51,763 bases of DNA from Psychrobacter sp. GTDB lineage: Bacteria > Pseudomonadota > Gammaproteobacteria > Pseudomonadales > Moraxellaceae. Location of the stretch: contig JAGLBE010000011.1 of assembly GCA_018260445.1 (NCBI GenBank), forward strand, positions 1 through 51,763, read 5' to 3'. Each line of letters starts with the position of its first letter. Within the stretch, counting starts at the first letter, position 1. Below, piece after piece: positions 40,340-49,889 of this stretch. The notes under the pieces are model-generated. The model saw nothing but the letters and a program-made list of their open reading frames with translations, did no database searches and had not been told where the DNA came from. Made by a program: the position numbers and the translations under genes.

Positions 40340-41989
40340 CTACCAATTGCCATCGCCGACCCCGTTTAAATCTTGCGCTAAGCGGTAGGCTTCGTGGTCG
40401 TTCATACCTGTAATAAAGTCGAGAATATTGAGCGCATTGTTATACACATCAGTATCAAGGCTGCGGTGCAGGGTTTGCAGATGTTGATTTAATAACTGCA
40501 TCAGGTGCTTTTGCTCAAAATGGGGTGGTTGCCCCGTCAGTGGCAATAACGCCAGCGGCATAAACGCATCGAGCAGCGTTTGTAGGCAGCGGTTTGCCAT
40601 CAGCTCCATACGCACCTTACTGGGGTGGGAGAATATTTGTTCGGACGCCAAGGTTTTGGCATAAATAATGCCCTCGCAAATACTTGGTTCGCAGTGGTCA
40701 AACAGGCTACCTTGTAACTCGCCTGCCAACATCGCATTGGCGTGGGTAACAAATGCGTTGGTTACTTTGTCCACCAAGCGCATCATGGCACGGCCGCGTA
40801 AGGCCGCAAGTTTTTGGGCAATAGGCGCACCATATTTTAGCTCTGGCGGTGCACCGCGCTCGCCAATCAAACTTAGTAACAAGGGTTCGACCTCGTGATA
40901 GTCCAGCATATTGAGGTGTATACCATCTTCTAAATCAATCAACGCATAACAAATATCATCCGCCGCCTCTAGCAAATACGCTAAGGGGTGGCGGGCATAG
41001 CCATCGTGATTGGGCGAATAAGGCAGTTTTAACTGACCGGCGAGCTTATCTAAAAGGTTGGCATCATCATAAAAACAGCCGTATTTTTTGATGGTTAAGG
41101 CATTTATCGGTAGCGAGGGCGGGATAAAAACCGCTGCTTTCGGTTCTGCTGCCGATGCCGATGTTGCTGCCGATGTTGATGTTGATGCTGATGTCGATGC
41201 TGATGTTGGTGTCGATGCTGATGTTGATGCTGATGTCAATATAGTGGCTGGGCTGTATAGAGGGGTATCTAGCGCATGCTTGGGCATACGGCTATCTGGG
41301 TTGTCCGCAGCGGTGGCCAAGCTTTGCGCAGCATTGCTGTGCGCGGCCAACCAAGGGTATTTCATAAAGGCGCCGAGCGTGGCACAGGTTAGGCGCATAC
41401 CGCCTCTATCGGGATGGTGCTCGTTGCGGGTGAGCAGTCTAAAGCCTTGCGCATTGCCCTCATAGCCTTGCAAATCAAAGCGTTGATAAGGGTGCATATG
41501 TTTGAGGATGAGCTGCTGTTTGGGCTGATTAAACCAGTCCCGAATAGCATATTCGCCCGCATGACCAAATGGCGGATTGCCAATATCATGCGCCAGACAA
41601 GCGGCTTGCACGATAACGCCCACGTCAGCGGCACTCACCCCGATAGGCAAGCCACTCGCTAACGAGCTTTGCAGTTTTTCTGCCGCCATCATGCCTAAGG
41701 AGCGCCCAATGCACGACACCTCCAAAGAGTGGGTTAAACGGGTGTGGATGCCCATTTTGTTAATCAGCGGGTGCACTTGTGTTTTTTGATTAAGCTGGCG
41801 AAATGATTGCGAGAAAATCAGCCGGTCATAGTCTTTATGAAACGGGGTACGCGAGCGCTCATGTGTTTGTTTTTTGTTGGGACTGCCTAAACGGCGGTTG
41901 GTCAGCAAATAAGACCAGTGTTTATTCACCGATAGGGTCGGCGTATTATTGTCGATAAAGCTATCTATCGGCATATTAGATTGCATCAT
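40340..41989 (-). CDS. dgt: Deoxyguanosinetriphosphate triphosphohydrolase-like protein
   Basis: HD-superfamily dNTPase that releases triphosphate from dGTP. The N-terminal core has RSRTPFHKDYDRLIFSQSFR, the HD metal residues in HTRLTHSLEVS and LAHDIGNPPFGHAGE, and a later ADDICYALIDLEDG Asp. The first frame codon is TTG at 42004; ATG 41989 or 41986 is more likely. At about 549 aa it is longer than the usual 440-500 because of a Ser-Ala-Thr repeat insert (41152-41242). Whether dGTP is the true substrate is inferred from the family. Confidence 0.9.
   Translation of the reverse strand: MMQSNMPIDSFIDNNTPTLSVNKHWSYLLTNRRLGSPNKKQTHERSRTPFHKDYDRLIFSQSFRQLNQKTQVHPLINKMGIHTRLTHSLEVSCIGRSLGMMAAEKLQSSLASGLPIGVSAADVGVIVQAACLAHDIGNPPFGHAGEYAIRDWFNQPKQQLILKHMHPYQRFDLQGYEGNAQGFRLLTRNEHHPDRGGMRLTCATLGAFMKYPWLAAHSNAAQSLATAADNPDSRMPKHALDTPLYSPATILTSASTSASTPTSASTSASTSTSAATSASAAEPKAAVFIPPSLPINALTIKKYGCFYDDANLLDKLAGQLKLPYSPNHDGYARHPLAYLLEAADDICYALIDLEDGIHLNMLDYHEVEPLLLSLIGERGAPPELKYGAPIAQKLAALRGRAMMRLVDKVTNAFVTHANAMLAGELQGSLFDHCEPSICEGIIYAKTLASEQIFSHPSKVRMELMANRCLQTLLDAFMPLALLPLTGQPPHFEQKHLMQLLNQHLQTLHRSLDTDVYNNALNILDFITGMNDHEAYRLAQDLNGVGDGNW
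41152..41242 (-). repeat. Hexanucleotide-type repeat coding Ser-Ala-Ser-Thr in dgt
   Basis: A run of GATGNT triplet pairs (plus strand) encodes an S/A/T/P-only stretch of about 30 residues, inserted between the HD core and the next conserved block of the dNTPase. Confidence 0.85.
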
Positions 41990-42148
41990 AAAGCACCAAA
42001 TCAAGAGGAATGAGTGTTTTTATGAGCATAACATACAACCTATCTGCAATATATACAGTGTATACAGCAGCAATGCGGGCTAACTCTGTTTTTGTATTCT
42101 GTTTTGCCGCTTAAAAGAGGCGCAGGAACAAAAAAAAATCACCCGATG

Positions 42149-42847
42149 TTAACTTTTTTGCTGGCAGGTATACAGCGTTTGGCTATTTTTTAAATCAACG
42201 GCTGTAGGCGTACCAGCAACCTCATCAATGTTGGCTACCGGAAATCCAAATAATACGGCTTTGCTGTCCTCAACTTGCCACAAGATACCCTGCGTGTCAT
42301 CCAGTCCCATATTGCTGGCAAAGCGTTGGGAGTTAGCACCAGTCGCCTGGGTTTGCGTCAAGTCATACTCAATCCCATCAATCAACAAGTGCGCCGTTTT
42401 TGGGGTCGCATCGTTGTGGTAGAACACTGAAATGGTTTTATTGGGCTGACAGTCAAACACAGTACGGTTAACACCATGATCGTGTCCGGCATGATCCTCG
42501 TGATGGTCGTCATGGTCGTCGTGCGCTTCTTCTTCATGGTCATGGTCGTCGTGCTCCTCATGTTCAGCGTGTTCGTCACCCTCAGCGTGTTCGTCACCTT
42601 CAGCGTGCGCTCCTTCGTGATGATGTTCCTCGTTATCATGCTCATTGTGTTCAGTTTCAGCATGTTCCGTCTCGACGGCCTCATGATCACTATGCTCATG
42701 TGAGTCACTCTGTGCTACCGTGTCACTATGTTCTTGAGGCTGACAACCTAATAACGTCAGTACAACGCTTGTGCCCAATATAAGAGCTAAAGGGCGCAAT
42801 CTTGTGATTGATTTTATAAAAGGGGTGGTGACGATAGAATATGTCAT
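42149..42847 (-). CDS. His-rich lipoprotein with C-terminal MliC-like domain
   Basis: ATG 42847 has AAGG 7 bases upstream and starts a lipoprotein signal ending LTLLGC (lipobox). Next is a linker of about 95 residues made almost entirely of His, Glu and Asp (repeats such as EGDEHAEGDEHAE), a likely zinc-binding region. The C-terminal part (FDCQPNKTISVFYHNDA, LLIDGIEYDL, ILWQVEDSKAVLFG) resembles MliC, the membrane-bound inhibitor of C-type lysozyme, with the paired Cys at each end. A near-perfect Zur palindrome lies 26 bases upstream, so expression under zinc shortage is expected. Zinc capture or storage at the outer membrane is inference; whether lysozyme inhibition persists is unknown. Confidence 0.78.
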   Translation of the reverse strand: MTYSIVTTPFIKSITRLRPLALILGTSVVLTLLGCQPQEHSDTVAQSDSHEHSDHEAVETEHAETEHNEHDNEEHHHEGAHAEGDEHAEGDEHAEHEEHDDHDHEEEAHDDHDDHHEDHAGHDHGVNRTVFDCQPNKTISVFYHNDATPKTAHLLIDGIEYDLTQTQATGANSQRFASNMGLDDTQGILWQVEDSKAVLFGFPVANIDEVAGTPTAVDLKNSQTLYTCQQKS

Positions 42848-42872
42848 AAGCAAACCTTGCAAAAAAAAGTTA

Positions 42873-42887
42873 TGTTATAGTATAACA
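42873..42887. promoter_or_regulatory. Zur box
   Basis: Perfect 15-base palindrome TGTTATA-G-TATAACA. It matches the core of the known gammaproteobacterial Zur consensus (TGTTATANTATAACA). It is centred about 33 bases upstream of the start of the His-rich lipoprotein gene, in promoter position. Confidence 0.82.
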
Positions 42888-42902
42888 AATAGCTGAAATA
42901 AG

Positions 42903-42932
42903 AAAGGTCGACACTATAAATTGTCGACCTTT
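42903..42932 (-). terminator. Terminator-like hairpin after ychF
   Basis: Perfect 10-bp stem AAAGGTCGAC/GTCGACCTTT with a 10-base loop. It separates ychF from the Zur-controlled gene. The minus-strand tail is T-rich but interrupted; the plus-strand tail has GTTTTTAT. Confidence 0.7.
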
Positions 42933-43023
42933 GTTTTTATCACGCCTTATGTCTTTTTTAACGAGCTAAACCGCATAAGCCCGAGTTAAGCGTCATTCAC
43001 CTTTAATTTATTAATAAACAAGG

Positions 43024-44115
43024 CTAGACGTTGAAACGAAAATGCATCACATCGCCGTCTTGGACGATATAGGTTTTACCCTCTAGGCGAGATTTACCCG
43101 CTGCAGCGGCGCCTTTTTCACCACCATAGGCAATAAAATCGTCATAGGCAATCACCTCAGCGCGAATAAAACCCCGCTCAAAATCGGTGTGAATTACGCC
43201 AGCGGCTTGCGGCGCTGTTGCCCCAACTTTAACCGGCCAAGCTCGTACTTCTTTGACGCCTGCGGTAAAATAGGTCTGCATGTCTAATAAATCGTAGCCT
43301 AAGCGAATCACTTGATCCAGCCCAGCCTCTGTCATATCCATCGCTTCTAAAAAGTCGGCTTTATCCGCCTCATCCAATTGCGATATCTCGGCCTCAATTT
43401 GATTGCACAGCGGCAATACGATGGCGTTTTCGGCTTTGGCATACTCTCTAACCGCATCTAAATAAGGGTTGTTCTCAAAGCCATCTTCACTGACGTTGGC
43501 AATATACATGGTGGGTTTGAGGGTAATGAGGCCATAACTTTTGATGGTATGTTTTTCGTCATCGCTTAGATTGGCAGCACGGGCGGCGGTGCCCTCAACC
43601 ACAAAAGGCTCAATCTTTTTAAACACCTCTAAAGCGGCTTGGGCGTCTTTATCGCCACCCTTGGCTTTTTTGCTAAGGTTTACTATCGCCCGCTCAACCG
43701 CTTCTAAATCGGCAAGCGCCAGCTCGGTATTGATGGTTTCGATGTCATCAATAGGACTCACCCGGCCGTCCACGTGCACCACGTTATCATCATCAAAACA
43801 GCGCACCACGTGAGCAATCGCATCGGTTTCACGAATATTGGCCAAAAACTGGTTGCCCATACCTTCGCCTTGGGACGCCCCTGCCACCAGACCCGCAATG
43901 TCCACAAATTCCATGGTGGTCGGCAATACCCGTTCAGGCTTAACGATAGCAGCAAGTTTGGTCAAGCGCGGGTCGGGCACGGGTACAATGCCGACGTTGG
44001 GGTCTTTGGTACAAAACGGAAAGTTTTCAGCGGCGATACCCGCTTTGGTTAGCGCATTAAATAGGGTGGATTTGCCCACATTGGGTAAACCGACGATGCC
44101 GCAATTAAAGCCCAT
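43024..44115 (-). CDS. ychF: Ribosome-binding ATPase YchF
   Basis: Obg-family P-loop NTPase that prefers ATP and binds ribosomes. The P-loop is [14 protein letters not shown] (about residues 8-21), switch region and G3 are in [20 protein letters not shown], and the C-terminal TGS domain holds [15 protein letters not shown] and [10 protein letters not shown]. The length of 363 aa equals that of E. coli YchF. AAGAGAG precedes the ATG. Confidence 0.96.
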   Translation of the reverse strand: MGFNCGIVGLPNVGKSTLFNALTKAGIAAENFPFCTKDPNVGIVPVPDPRLTKLAAIVKPERVLPTTMEFVDIAGLVAGASQGEGMGNQFLANIRETDAIAHVVRCFDDDNVVHVDGRVSPIDDIETINTELALADLEAVERAIVNLSKKAKGGDKDAQAALEVFKKIEPFVVEGTAARAANLSDDEKHTIKSYGLITLKPTMYIANVSEDGFENNPYLDAVREYAKAENAIVLPLCNQIEAEISQLDEADKADFLEAMDMTEAGLDQVIRLGYDLLDMQTYFTAGVKEVRAWPVKVGATAPQAAGVIHTDFERGFIRAEVIAYDDFIAYGGEKGAAAAGKSRLEGKTYIVQDGDVMHFRFNV

Positions 44116-44461
44116 GTTTGTCTCTCTTAACTTAGTTTAAGGATAAGGTTTGACTATACTATACTCACTCTCAACACTATACTCATTCTCAACTCTTAAC
44201 GTAGGCTGTGGCTTTAGCCCAGCATGTTTGATTAAAGGTCTTGGTTTGTTGGGCTAAAAGCACCAGCCTACAGTGAATGGTAATAAGTTGAGAACGGGGT
44301 ATGCTATAGAGGTCACAAAGCAAGTGTGTGTCTTTTTTGAATAAAAAATCTTGTCATAATTATCGCTCAACCGACACTTGGCGATAGAAGATGGCGCACA
44401 TTGTAGCAAATTACTAGGGACTGTATAGAATGAATCATCAAAAGGCTAGCTATAGGGCTTA
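44116..44461. other. Gene-free stretch between the glycosidase-like gene and ychF
   Basis: Holds the palindromic element above, a tandem duplication of ACTATACTCA-TCTCAAC (about 44155-44194) and, on the minus strand at its right end, the ychF leader. No gene is visible. Confidence 0.55.
44201..44271. repeat. REP/MITE-like imperfect palindrome
   Basis: Left arm 44201-44221 and right arm 44250-44271 are complementary over about 20 bases with two small bulges; the outer parts read GTAGGCTG / CAGCCTAC and the inner parts TTAGCCCA / TGGGCTAA. Outside the arms, TTCTCAAC (left) and GTTGAGAA (right) extend the symmetry. Elements of this look are scattered between genes in several Proteobacteria. Confidence 0.75.
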
Positions 44462-45430
44462 TCAATCATTTTCTACCAAACCGACCATAACACCCATATT
44501 TTTAGCGTCATCAATGCCGATATCGGGTGCATACAATGCCGAGGCAATACCGCCGTCTAAAAACAAGGCATTAGGACACTTTAATTCTGTTTTAAACAAG
44601 CTGGCAAACTGATAAAAGTTGACGGGTTCTTGGCTGTTCACAAACTTGATGTTGCCATCGTCACAAACGCCGACACCGTTACGAAACTTTTTCGAGGCGC
44701 TATCTGGCACAAATTTAGGATGAATCTTGCCATCGATAACCAGCATCGGGCCAGATTGAGTAGCAAACCAAGGTTTTGCGGCCCCATCAGCTAGCATAGA
44801 CTGAAATTTTTGCGTCTCGGTAATATGCACATTGCCCGCTTTATTCCACCACAGTACCCCATTGGGCATTAAATGAAAGTTGCCTGCACCTGTATTGATA
44901 TTCAGCGACAATACTTCTTTGCCCTGCATGACGGTATAGCCAATCGGTGCAAACTCACTATTGTACATGCCGGCATTGGTCGCAAATTTCAGCTTACTAT
45001 GTTTGGGCAAGTCTGCCAGCAAGGCCGTAAAGGTATATAAGGGCTTTGGGGCTTCCACTTCGGTTGCCGCATTGGTTGCCATATTGGTTGCCACATCGGC
45101 GCTTGCTGCAGGGGCAGGCGTTGGCCGCCAAAAAAGTTGTAGCGATAGTGGGCTGCCGGCTTCGGTAAGGCTGTTTTGCGCCACTGAGCATAAGCTATGC
45201 GCAAACGGCACCGGATGCGACTGACAATACGCAGTGCTCGTTGCCGGGTCATTTTCATCGGTCATCTGTGCTAACTTATCAAGGTCGATGTCATCACAAG
45301 CGCTTAAGCTGCTCAAGGCGAGCACCGTAATAAGTGCGGTGCGTGCTCGCAATGGCCAAGGTGTTAGACTGTCAAGCAATTTGGGCAGCAGATTTTTAGC
45401 CAGCGATATTAAATAACGGTTATATATCAT
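44462..45430 (-). CDS. Phosphodiester-glycosidase-family (NAGPA) lipoprotein
   Basis: 322 residues from ATG 45430, which overlaps the last 11 bases of the upstream glutamate-synthase-like gene; the frame is open further upstream to 45589, but that part lies over the neighbour. The N-terminus has a basic stretch, a hydrophobic helix and a lipobox-like LSSLSAC. The C-terminal domain has FATNAGMYNSEFAPIGY, GVLWWNK, FATQSGPMLVIDGKIH and ALFLDGGIASALYAP, matching the NAGPA/phosphodiester glycosidase family. Its substrate in bacteria is not established. Translational coupling to the upstream enzyme is likely. Confidence 0.8.
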   Translation of the reverse strand: MIYNRYLISLAKNLLPKLLDSLTPWPLRARTALITVLALSSLSACDDIDLDKLAQMTDENDPATSTAYCQSHPVPFAHSLCSVAQNSLTEAGSPLSLQLFWRPTPAPAASADVATNMATNAATEVEAPKPLYTFTALLADLPKHSKLKFATNAGMYNSEFAPIGYTVMQGKEVLSLNINTGAGNFHLMPNGVLWWNKAGNVHITETQKFQSMLADGAAKPWFATQSGPMLVIDGKIHPKFVPDSASKKFRNGVGVCDDGNIKFVNSQEPVNFYQFASLFKTELKCPNALFLDGGIASALYAPDIGIDDAKNMGVMVGLVEND

Positions 45431-47252
45431 AGTGGGTGTCTTTAATAGGACGAGTACGAGCATCAAAATTATCACAAAGCGAATGTTGCGAATAAGAAGC
45501 CGCAGAAAAAGAGTCAGGCGCATGCCCGTCATGAGCAAGAGGGTTTTGAGAATGGCGAGCCACAGAGCGAGAGTCCTTGTTGGCGGCAATATCTATCTCG
45601 CTGCGGGCATTAAAGCTATCGGGGTTGGCCATCAGCCACATCTGATTATAAATGTCCGCACGGGCTGCTGCGGTTAACAAAGCGCCATTATCCATAAAAT
45701 AAAAATAGCGTGATAGCAGTTTAATGGTGCCATCGCTCATGCGCCGTGCCAAGTGATGCGGATGCAACTCATCAGGGTGCGACAGCCCGACAGCGCCTAC
45801 AATACTGGCCAACGCTTTAAGCGTATTTTTATGATAATGGGCCACCCGCTGCGATTTGTCCACCACATCTAACGCTTCTTGACGGTAGGGGTCTTGCGTT
45901 GCAACGCCAGTGGGGCAGGTATTGGTATGGCATGTGCGTGATTGAATACAGCCCACGGCAAACATAAAGCCCCGCCCCGAATTGCACCAGTCTGCCCCCA
46001 AAGCCAGCATTTTAGCCACGTCAAAGCCAGACACTATCTTACCGGCTACGCCTACTTTTATTTTATCACGAATGCCTGCGCCGACTAATGTATTGTGTAC
46101 CAACAAAAAACCATCCAATAGCGGCATACCGACACTGTCCATAAACTCAACAGGCGCCGCCCCCGTGCCGCCCTCCGCCCCGTCAACGACAATAAAGTCT
46201 GGATAGTTATCCTCCGCAATCATCGCTTTCACAATCGCCATAAACTGCCACGGCTGACCGATGCACAGCTTAAACCCCACAGGCTTACCGCCCGATAACT
46301 CACGCAGGGTTTGCCAAAACTGTACCAATTCACGCGGGGTGCTAAAGGCAGAATGGCCGGCGGGCGACATACAGTCTTCACCCATCGGAATGCGCCGAGT
46401 GTCCGCAATCTCTTGGGTAATTTTGGCGGCTGGTAATACGCCACCTTTGCCCGGCTTCGCCCCTTGCGATAGCTTAATCTCAATCATTTTGACTTGCTTA
46501 TCCGTGGCTTGCTGCTGAAATAAATCTGGGTCAAAATGGCCTTGGTCATCGCGGCAGCCAAAATAGCCTGTGCCTAGCTCCCACGTTAAGTCGCCGCCAA
46601 ATTTTCGGTGGTAGGGGCTGATAGCGCCCTCACCGGTATCGTGGGTAAAACCGCCAATTTTTGCGCCGTGATTGAGAGCGGCGATGGCATTGCCCGACAA
46701 GCTGCCAAAACTCATGGCGGAGATATTAAACACCGACAGCGAATGCGGCTGACGGCAATGCACGCCGCCCACCCGAATGCGAAAATCGGTATCGGTTAAG
46801 GTATGACTGGTTTGCGACTGTAAAAACCACTCTTTCCCCGGACTATATAGGTCATCCAAGGTGCCAAACGCATTGGTATCGCCAATATCCTTGGCACGCT
46901 GATACACTAAGGCGCGCTGCTGACGGGAAAAAGGCACCTGCTCTTTGTCATCTTCGATAAAATATTGACGAATTTCGGGACGATAGTTTTCAAACAAGTA
47001 CCGTATATGCCCTGCAATGGGATAATTAGAAAGCACCGAATGCTTGTTTTGCAGCACATCATAAACGCCTACTGCCACCAAAAAGCCACAAATAAGCACC
47101 AGCCACCACTGCAGTAGCAGCAAACCGACAAGCAGCCCGATAACCATCCCAATAAGCAAACCATAACGTCTGACAACCCCCCATTGATAGTCACGCTGGT
47201 TGCTCATTTCGCTATCATTATCAGGGTTTAAATCTGTTCGAGATTGGGGCAT
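45420..47252 (-). CDS. FMN-binding glutamate-synthase-family protein with membrane anchor
   Basis: Contains only the synthase (FMN/[3Fe-4S]) domain of glutamate synthase; there is no glutaminase domain. Two N-terminal membrane helices (about residues 30-65) anchor it. Motifs are FNISAMSFGSLSGNAI, HDTGEGAISPYH, KLSQGAKPGKGGVLP, VVDGAEGGTGAAPVEFMDSV and the cluster-binding CIQSRTCHTNTCPTGVA (near 437-447). The 610-residue length includes a polar tail. AAGGATG precedes the ATG. The family is common but its reaction is not defined; glutamate synthesis would need an outside ammonia source. Confidence 0.88.
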   Translation of the reverse strand: MPQSRTDLNPDNDSEMSNQRDYQWGVVRRYGLLIGMVIGLLVGLLLLQWWLVLICGFLVAVGVYDVLQNKHSVLSNYPIAGHIRYLFENYRPEIRQYFIEDDKEQVPFSRQQRALVYQRAKDIGDTNAFGTLDDLYSPGKEWFLQSQTSHTLTDTDFRIRVGGVHCRQPHSLSVFNISAMSFGSLSGNAIAALNHGAKIGGFTHDTGEGAISPYHRKFGGDLTWELGTGYFGCRDDQGHFDPDLFQQQATDKQVKMIEIKLSQGAKPGKGGVLPAAKITQEIADTRRIPMGEDCMSPAGHSAFSTPRELVQFWQTLRELSGGKPVGFKLCIGQPWQFMAIVKAMIAEDNYPDFIVVDGAEGGTGAAPVEFMDSVGMPLLDGFLLVHNTLVGAGIRDKIKVGVAGKIVSGFDVAKMLALGADWCNSGRGFMFAVGCIQSRTCHTNTCPTGVATQDPYRQEALDVVDKSQRVAHYHKNTLKALASIVGAVGLSHPDELHPHHLARRMSDGTIKLLSRYFYFMDNGALLTAAARADIYNQMWLMANPDSFNARSEIDIAANKDSRSVARHSQNPLAHDGHAPDSFSAASYSQHSLCDNFDARTRPIKDTHYDI

Positions 47253-47770
47253 AAAGCATCCTTATTAAGGCTTATTGCTGGCGGTCGGCTGGCGATACTA
47301 TACGATGACCCGTTATGGCTCAGGTATCAGGCATGGGTTCAGTGAGGCAGGCGCCTACAGTAATGATGATCGCTTAGTCATTGACCTATCAATGCTGACA
47401 GCCAATTATACCGAACAATCCTTGTGAAACCTACCGATTAAGCTTGTCTATTCACGCGAACGATTCAGTCAAGCTTGGGCGATGTTGCATAAAAAACCTG
47501 CAATAAGCACTCGCTTTTGTGTATCTAACACATTTTGCGCTATCATTTATACTATGAATGGTTATAATAAGCCTAGCTTAAAAGGTGGGTGGTTACGTTT
47601 TATCATAAGGCTATGTTGGATAGTTTGACGTAGAGTAGTTTGACTAGGATGGTTTGACGCGAGTTTCTACCCCATCACGCTTTAAGTCATGCGGCTGAAT
47701 TTATAACAAGATGAGTCACACTTACTGTATTTTTTATTTCATTGAATAGGTTACTAACTAGGAGTTTATC
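47253..47770. other. Divergent region upstream of ndk
   Basis: No gene is visible. TTTGAC occurs three times at 14-15-base spacing (47621-47658, TAGTTTGAC type). A TATAAT at 47563-47568 lies further upstream without a good -35. The ndk ribosome site TAGGAG is at 47759-47764. Confidence 0.5.
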
Positions 47771-48202
47771 ATGGCTATTGAACGTACGTTATCGATTATC
47801 AAACCTGACGCGGTTGCTGGCAACCACATTGGCGAGATTTATAGCCGTTTTGAAAAAGCGGGTTTGCAAATTGTGGCCGCTAAAATGATGCAGTTGAACG
47901 ACGTCAAGGCGGGCGGTTTTTATGCCGAACATAGCGAACGTCCTTTTTATAATGATCTAAAAGCGTTTATGACCTCTGGTCCTGTTTTAGTGTCTGTTTT
48001 AGAGGGTGACAATGCGGTTGCCAAACATCGTGATTTGATGGGCGCCACCAACCCTGCCGAAGCGGCTGATGGCACTATTCGTAAAGATTTTGCTACTAGC
48101 ATTGACGAAAATGCAGTACATGGTTCAGACTCTACCCAATCAGCTGAACGTGAAATTGCGTATTTCTTTAGTGCCGATGAAGTGGTAGACCGCAAGCGTT
48201 AA
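47771..48202 (+). CDS. ndk: Nucleoside diphosphate kinase
   Basis: Exchanges the terminal phosphate between nucleoside di- and triphosphates. The 143-residue length equals that of E. coli Ndk. Motifs are [15 protein letters not shown] at the start and [20 protein letters not shown], where the His (about 117) carries the phosphate. It heads the ndk-rlmN-pilF-rodZ order known from Pseudomonas. Confidence 0.98.
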   Translation: MAIERTLSIIKPDAVAGNHIGEIYSRFEKAGLQIVAAKMMQLNDVKAGGFYAEHSERPFYNDLKAFMTSGPVLVSVLEGDNAVAKHRDLMGATNPAEAADGTIRKDFATSIDENAVHGSDSTQSAEREIAYFFSADEVVDRKR

Positions 48203-48260
48203 TCTTTAATGCGGGCATGTTACGGTTGGTTCGCTTAAAGGGTTAGAATGTTAAAATGTT

Positions 48261-48294
48261 AAAATCGGCTTAGCAGTTGCTTGGCCGATTTTTT
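48261..48294 (+). terminator. Terminator after ndk
   Basis: Stem AAAATCGGC/GCCGATTTT (9 bp) with a 14-base loop, then more Ts. It implies rlmN has its own promoter. Confidence 0.85.
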
Positions 48295-48572
48295 ATGGCC
48301 GCTAATGTAGCGAAAAACCGCTCAGAAGGCTGATTAAAAGGGTCGAAGGGTAGACGAGGCGCCCAAAAATTGATTTCATTGCACCGTTTGACCGATATTG
48401 CAAAAACTGGCAACATAATGCTTACCGATTTACGATATAATACGACGATAAACAGATAAACAGTGGCTAAATTGTCGCAAGGCAGTTCACCAACAGCTTA
48501 ACGACATATTAACGACATATCAACGATAGGACGACCATTCATTGCACGATTTGCTAAGTTAGACGGTTGACT
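48295..48572. other. Leader region of rlmN
   Basis: No gene is visible. Tandem TAACGACATAT units lie at 48499-48520. TATAAT-like sequence at about 48434 (GATATAATACG) may be the rlmN promoter -10. Confidence 0.45.
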
Positions 48573-49889
48573 ATGAACAAAATACCCATGCACCCCATAA
48601 GCTATGATGTGGAGGGCGGTTGCCATGACAGTACGAGTGACCGTACTGCAGCCGCCGCCAGCACATTGCGCCAAGTGGCAACGGCATTACCCGAAGCGGC
48701 CTTAGGGGCAGATAAAGAGCGGTCATCGGCATTGCCGCAAAAAACCAACCTGCTAGGCATGAGCCAAGCGCAGTTGGGTGCTTATTTTAAAACCCTGGGC
48801 GAAAAACCATTTCGTGCCACCCAAGTGATGAAATGGATATATCAACATGGCGTAACGGATTTTGCCGTTATGAGTAATTTATCCATGGGTCTGCGCGAAA
48901 AATTATTGGCGCAGGCCTGTGTATTACCGCCCGAAGTGGTCCACAAAGACTATAGCGAAGATGGTACCCGTAAATGGCTATTTAAAGTGGCGGGTGGCTC
49001 ATTAGTAGAAACGGTGTTAATCCCTGCAGACGACAGCAAGGTAAATGGACGTAAAACCTTATGTGTATCGTCGCAAGTAGGCTGCGCCCTAGATTGTAGC
49101 TTTTGTAGCACCGGCAAGCAAGGTTTTGAGCGTGATTTAAGCACCAGCGAAATTATTGGTCAGCTTTGGGTCGCTAATGCCTCTTATATGGAGGGGGTGG
49201 GGCTTGAGGCGTGGCAGAATAATGTGACCAATGTGGTGATGATGGGCATGGGTGAGCCCCTGCTCAATTACCAACCCGTGGTGACGGCCATGAGCTTGAT
49301 GCTCTGTGACCATGCTTATGGGTTGTCCAAAAGGCGGGTGACCTTATCCACCTCGGGCGTTGTGCCAAAAATGTATGACCTGTATCAGGATATCGATGTG
49401 GCTTTGGCCATCTCCTTACATGCGCCAAACGATGCGCTACGTAATGAGCTGGTGCCCATCAACAAAAAATATCCGCTCAGTGAGCTGATACAGGCGGCCA
49501 AATCCTATGTGCATGACCACAACCCCCGCCATAAAAAACACGTTACCATTGAGTATGTGATGCTAGCCGGGGTCAATGATGCCGATGCGCACGCTTATCA
49601 ACTGGTGGACTTATTACAAGGCTTACCCAGTAAAATAAATTTAATTCCGTTTAACCCTTTTCCGCATTCGGGGTACGAGCGCTCTAGCAATAATCGTATC
49701 CATGCGTTTAGCAATATCTTAAATCAAGCCGGCTTTGTGTGTACCATTCGCCAAACCCGCGGCGAGGATATTGATGCCGCTTGTGGCCAGTTGGTGGGGC
49801 AGGTGGCGGATAGGACTCGGCGTTCGGCAACATGGCAACAAAGTATTGCAAAGCGCCAACAGCATCAGCTTGACAGCGAAAAGTCGTAG
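48573..49889 (+). CDS. rlmN: 23S rRNA/tRNA adenine-C2 methyltransferase RlmN
   Basis: Radical-SAM enzyme that methylates A2503 of 23S rRNA and A37 of some tRNAs. The cluster motif CALDCSFC (CX3CX2C) is at residues about 171-178. Other motifs are [36 protein letters not shown] and the C-terminal catalytic-Cys region [15 protein letters not shown]. At 438 aa it exceeds E. coli RlmN (384) mainly through about 55 extra N-terminal residues before [13 protein letters not shown] 48573 is preferred over the in-frame TTG at 48567, though its ribosome site is weak. Confidence 0.95.
   Translation: MNKIPMHPISYDVEGGCHDSTSDRTAAAASTLRQVATALPEAALGADKERSSALPQKTNLLGMSQAQLGAYFKTLGEKPFRATQVMKWIYQHGVTDFAVMSNLSMGLREKLLAQACVLPPEVVHKDYSEDGTRKWLFKVAGGSLVETVLIPADDSKVNGRKTLCVSSQVGCALDCSFCSTGKQGFERDLSTSEIIGQLWVANASYMEGVGLEAWQNNVTNVVMMGMGEPLLNYQPVVTAMSLMLCDHAYGLSKRRVTLSTSGVVPKMYDLYQDIDVALAISLHAPNDALRNELVPINKKYPLSELIQAAKSYVHDHNPRHKKHVTIEYVMLAGVNDADAHAYQLVDLLQGLPSKINLIPFNPFPHSGYERSSNNRIHAFSNILNQAGFVCTIRQTRGEDIDAACGQLVGQVADRTRRSATWQQSIAKRQQHQLDSEKS

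Noticed and set aside
42382-42708. Met/Thr/Ile-rich frames opposite the His-rich lipoprotein
   Set aside because: They are mirror translations of the GAT/CAT-rich His-Asp-Glu linker and have no ribosome site.
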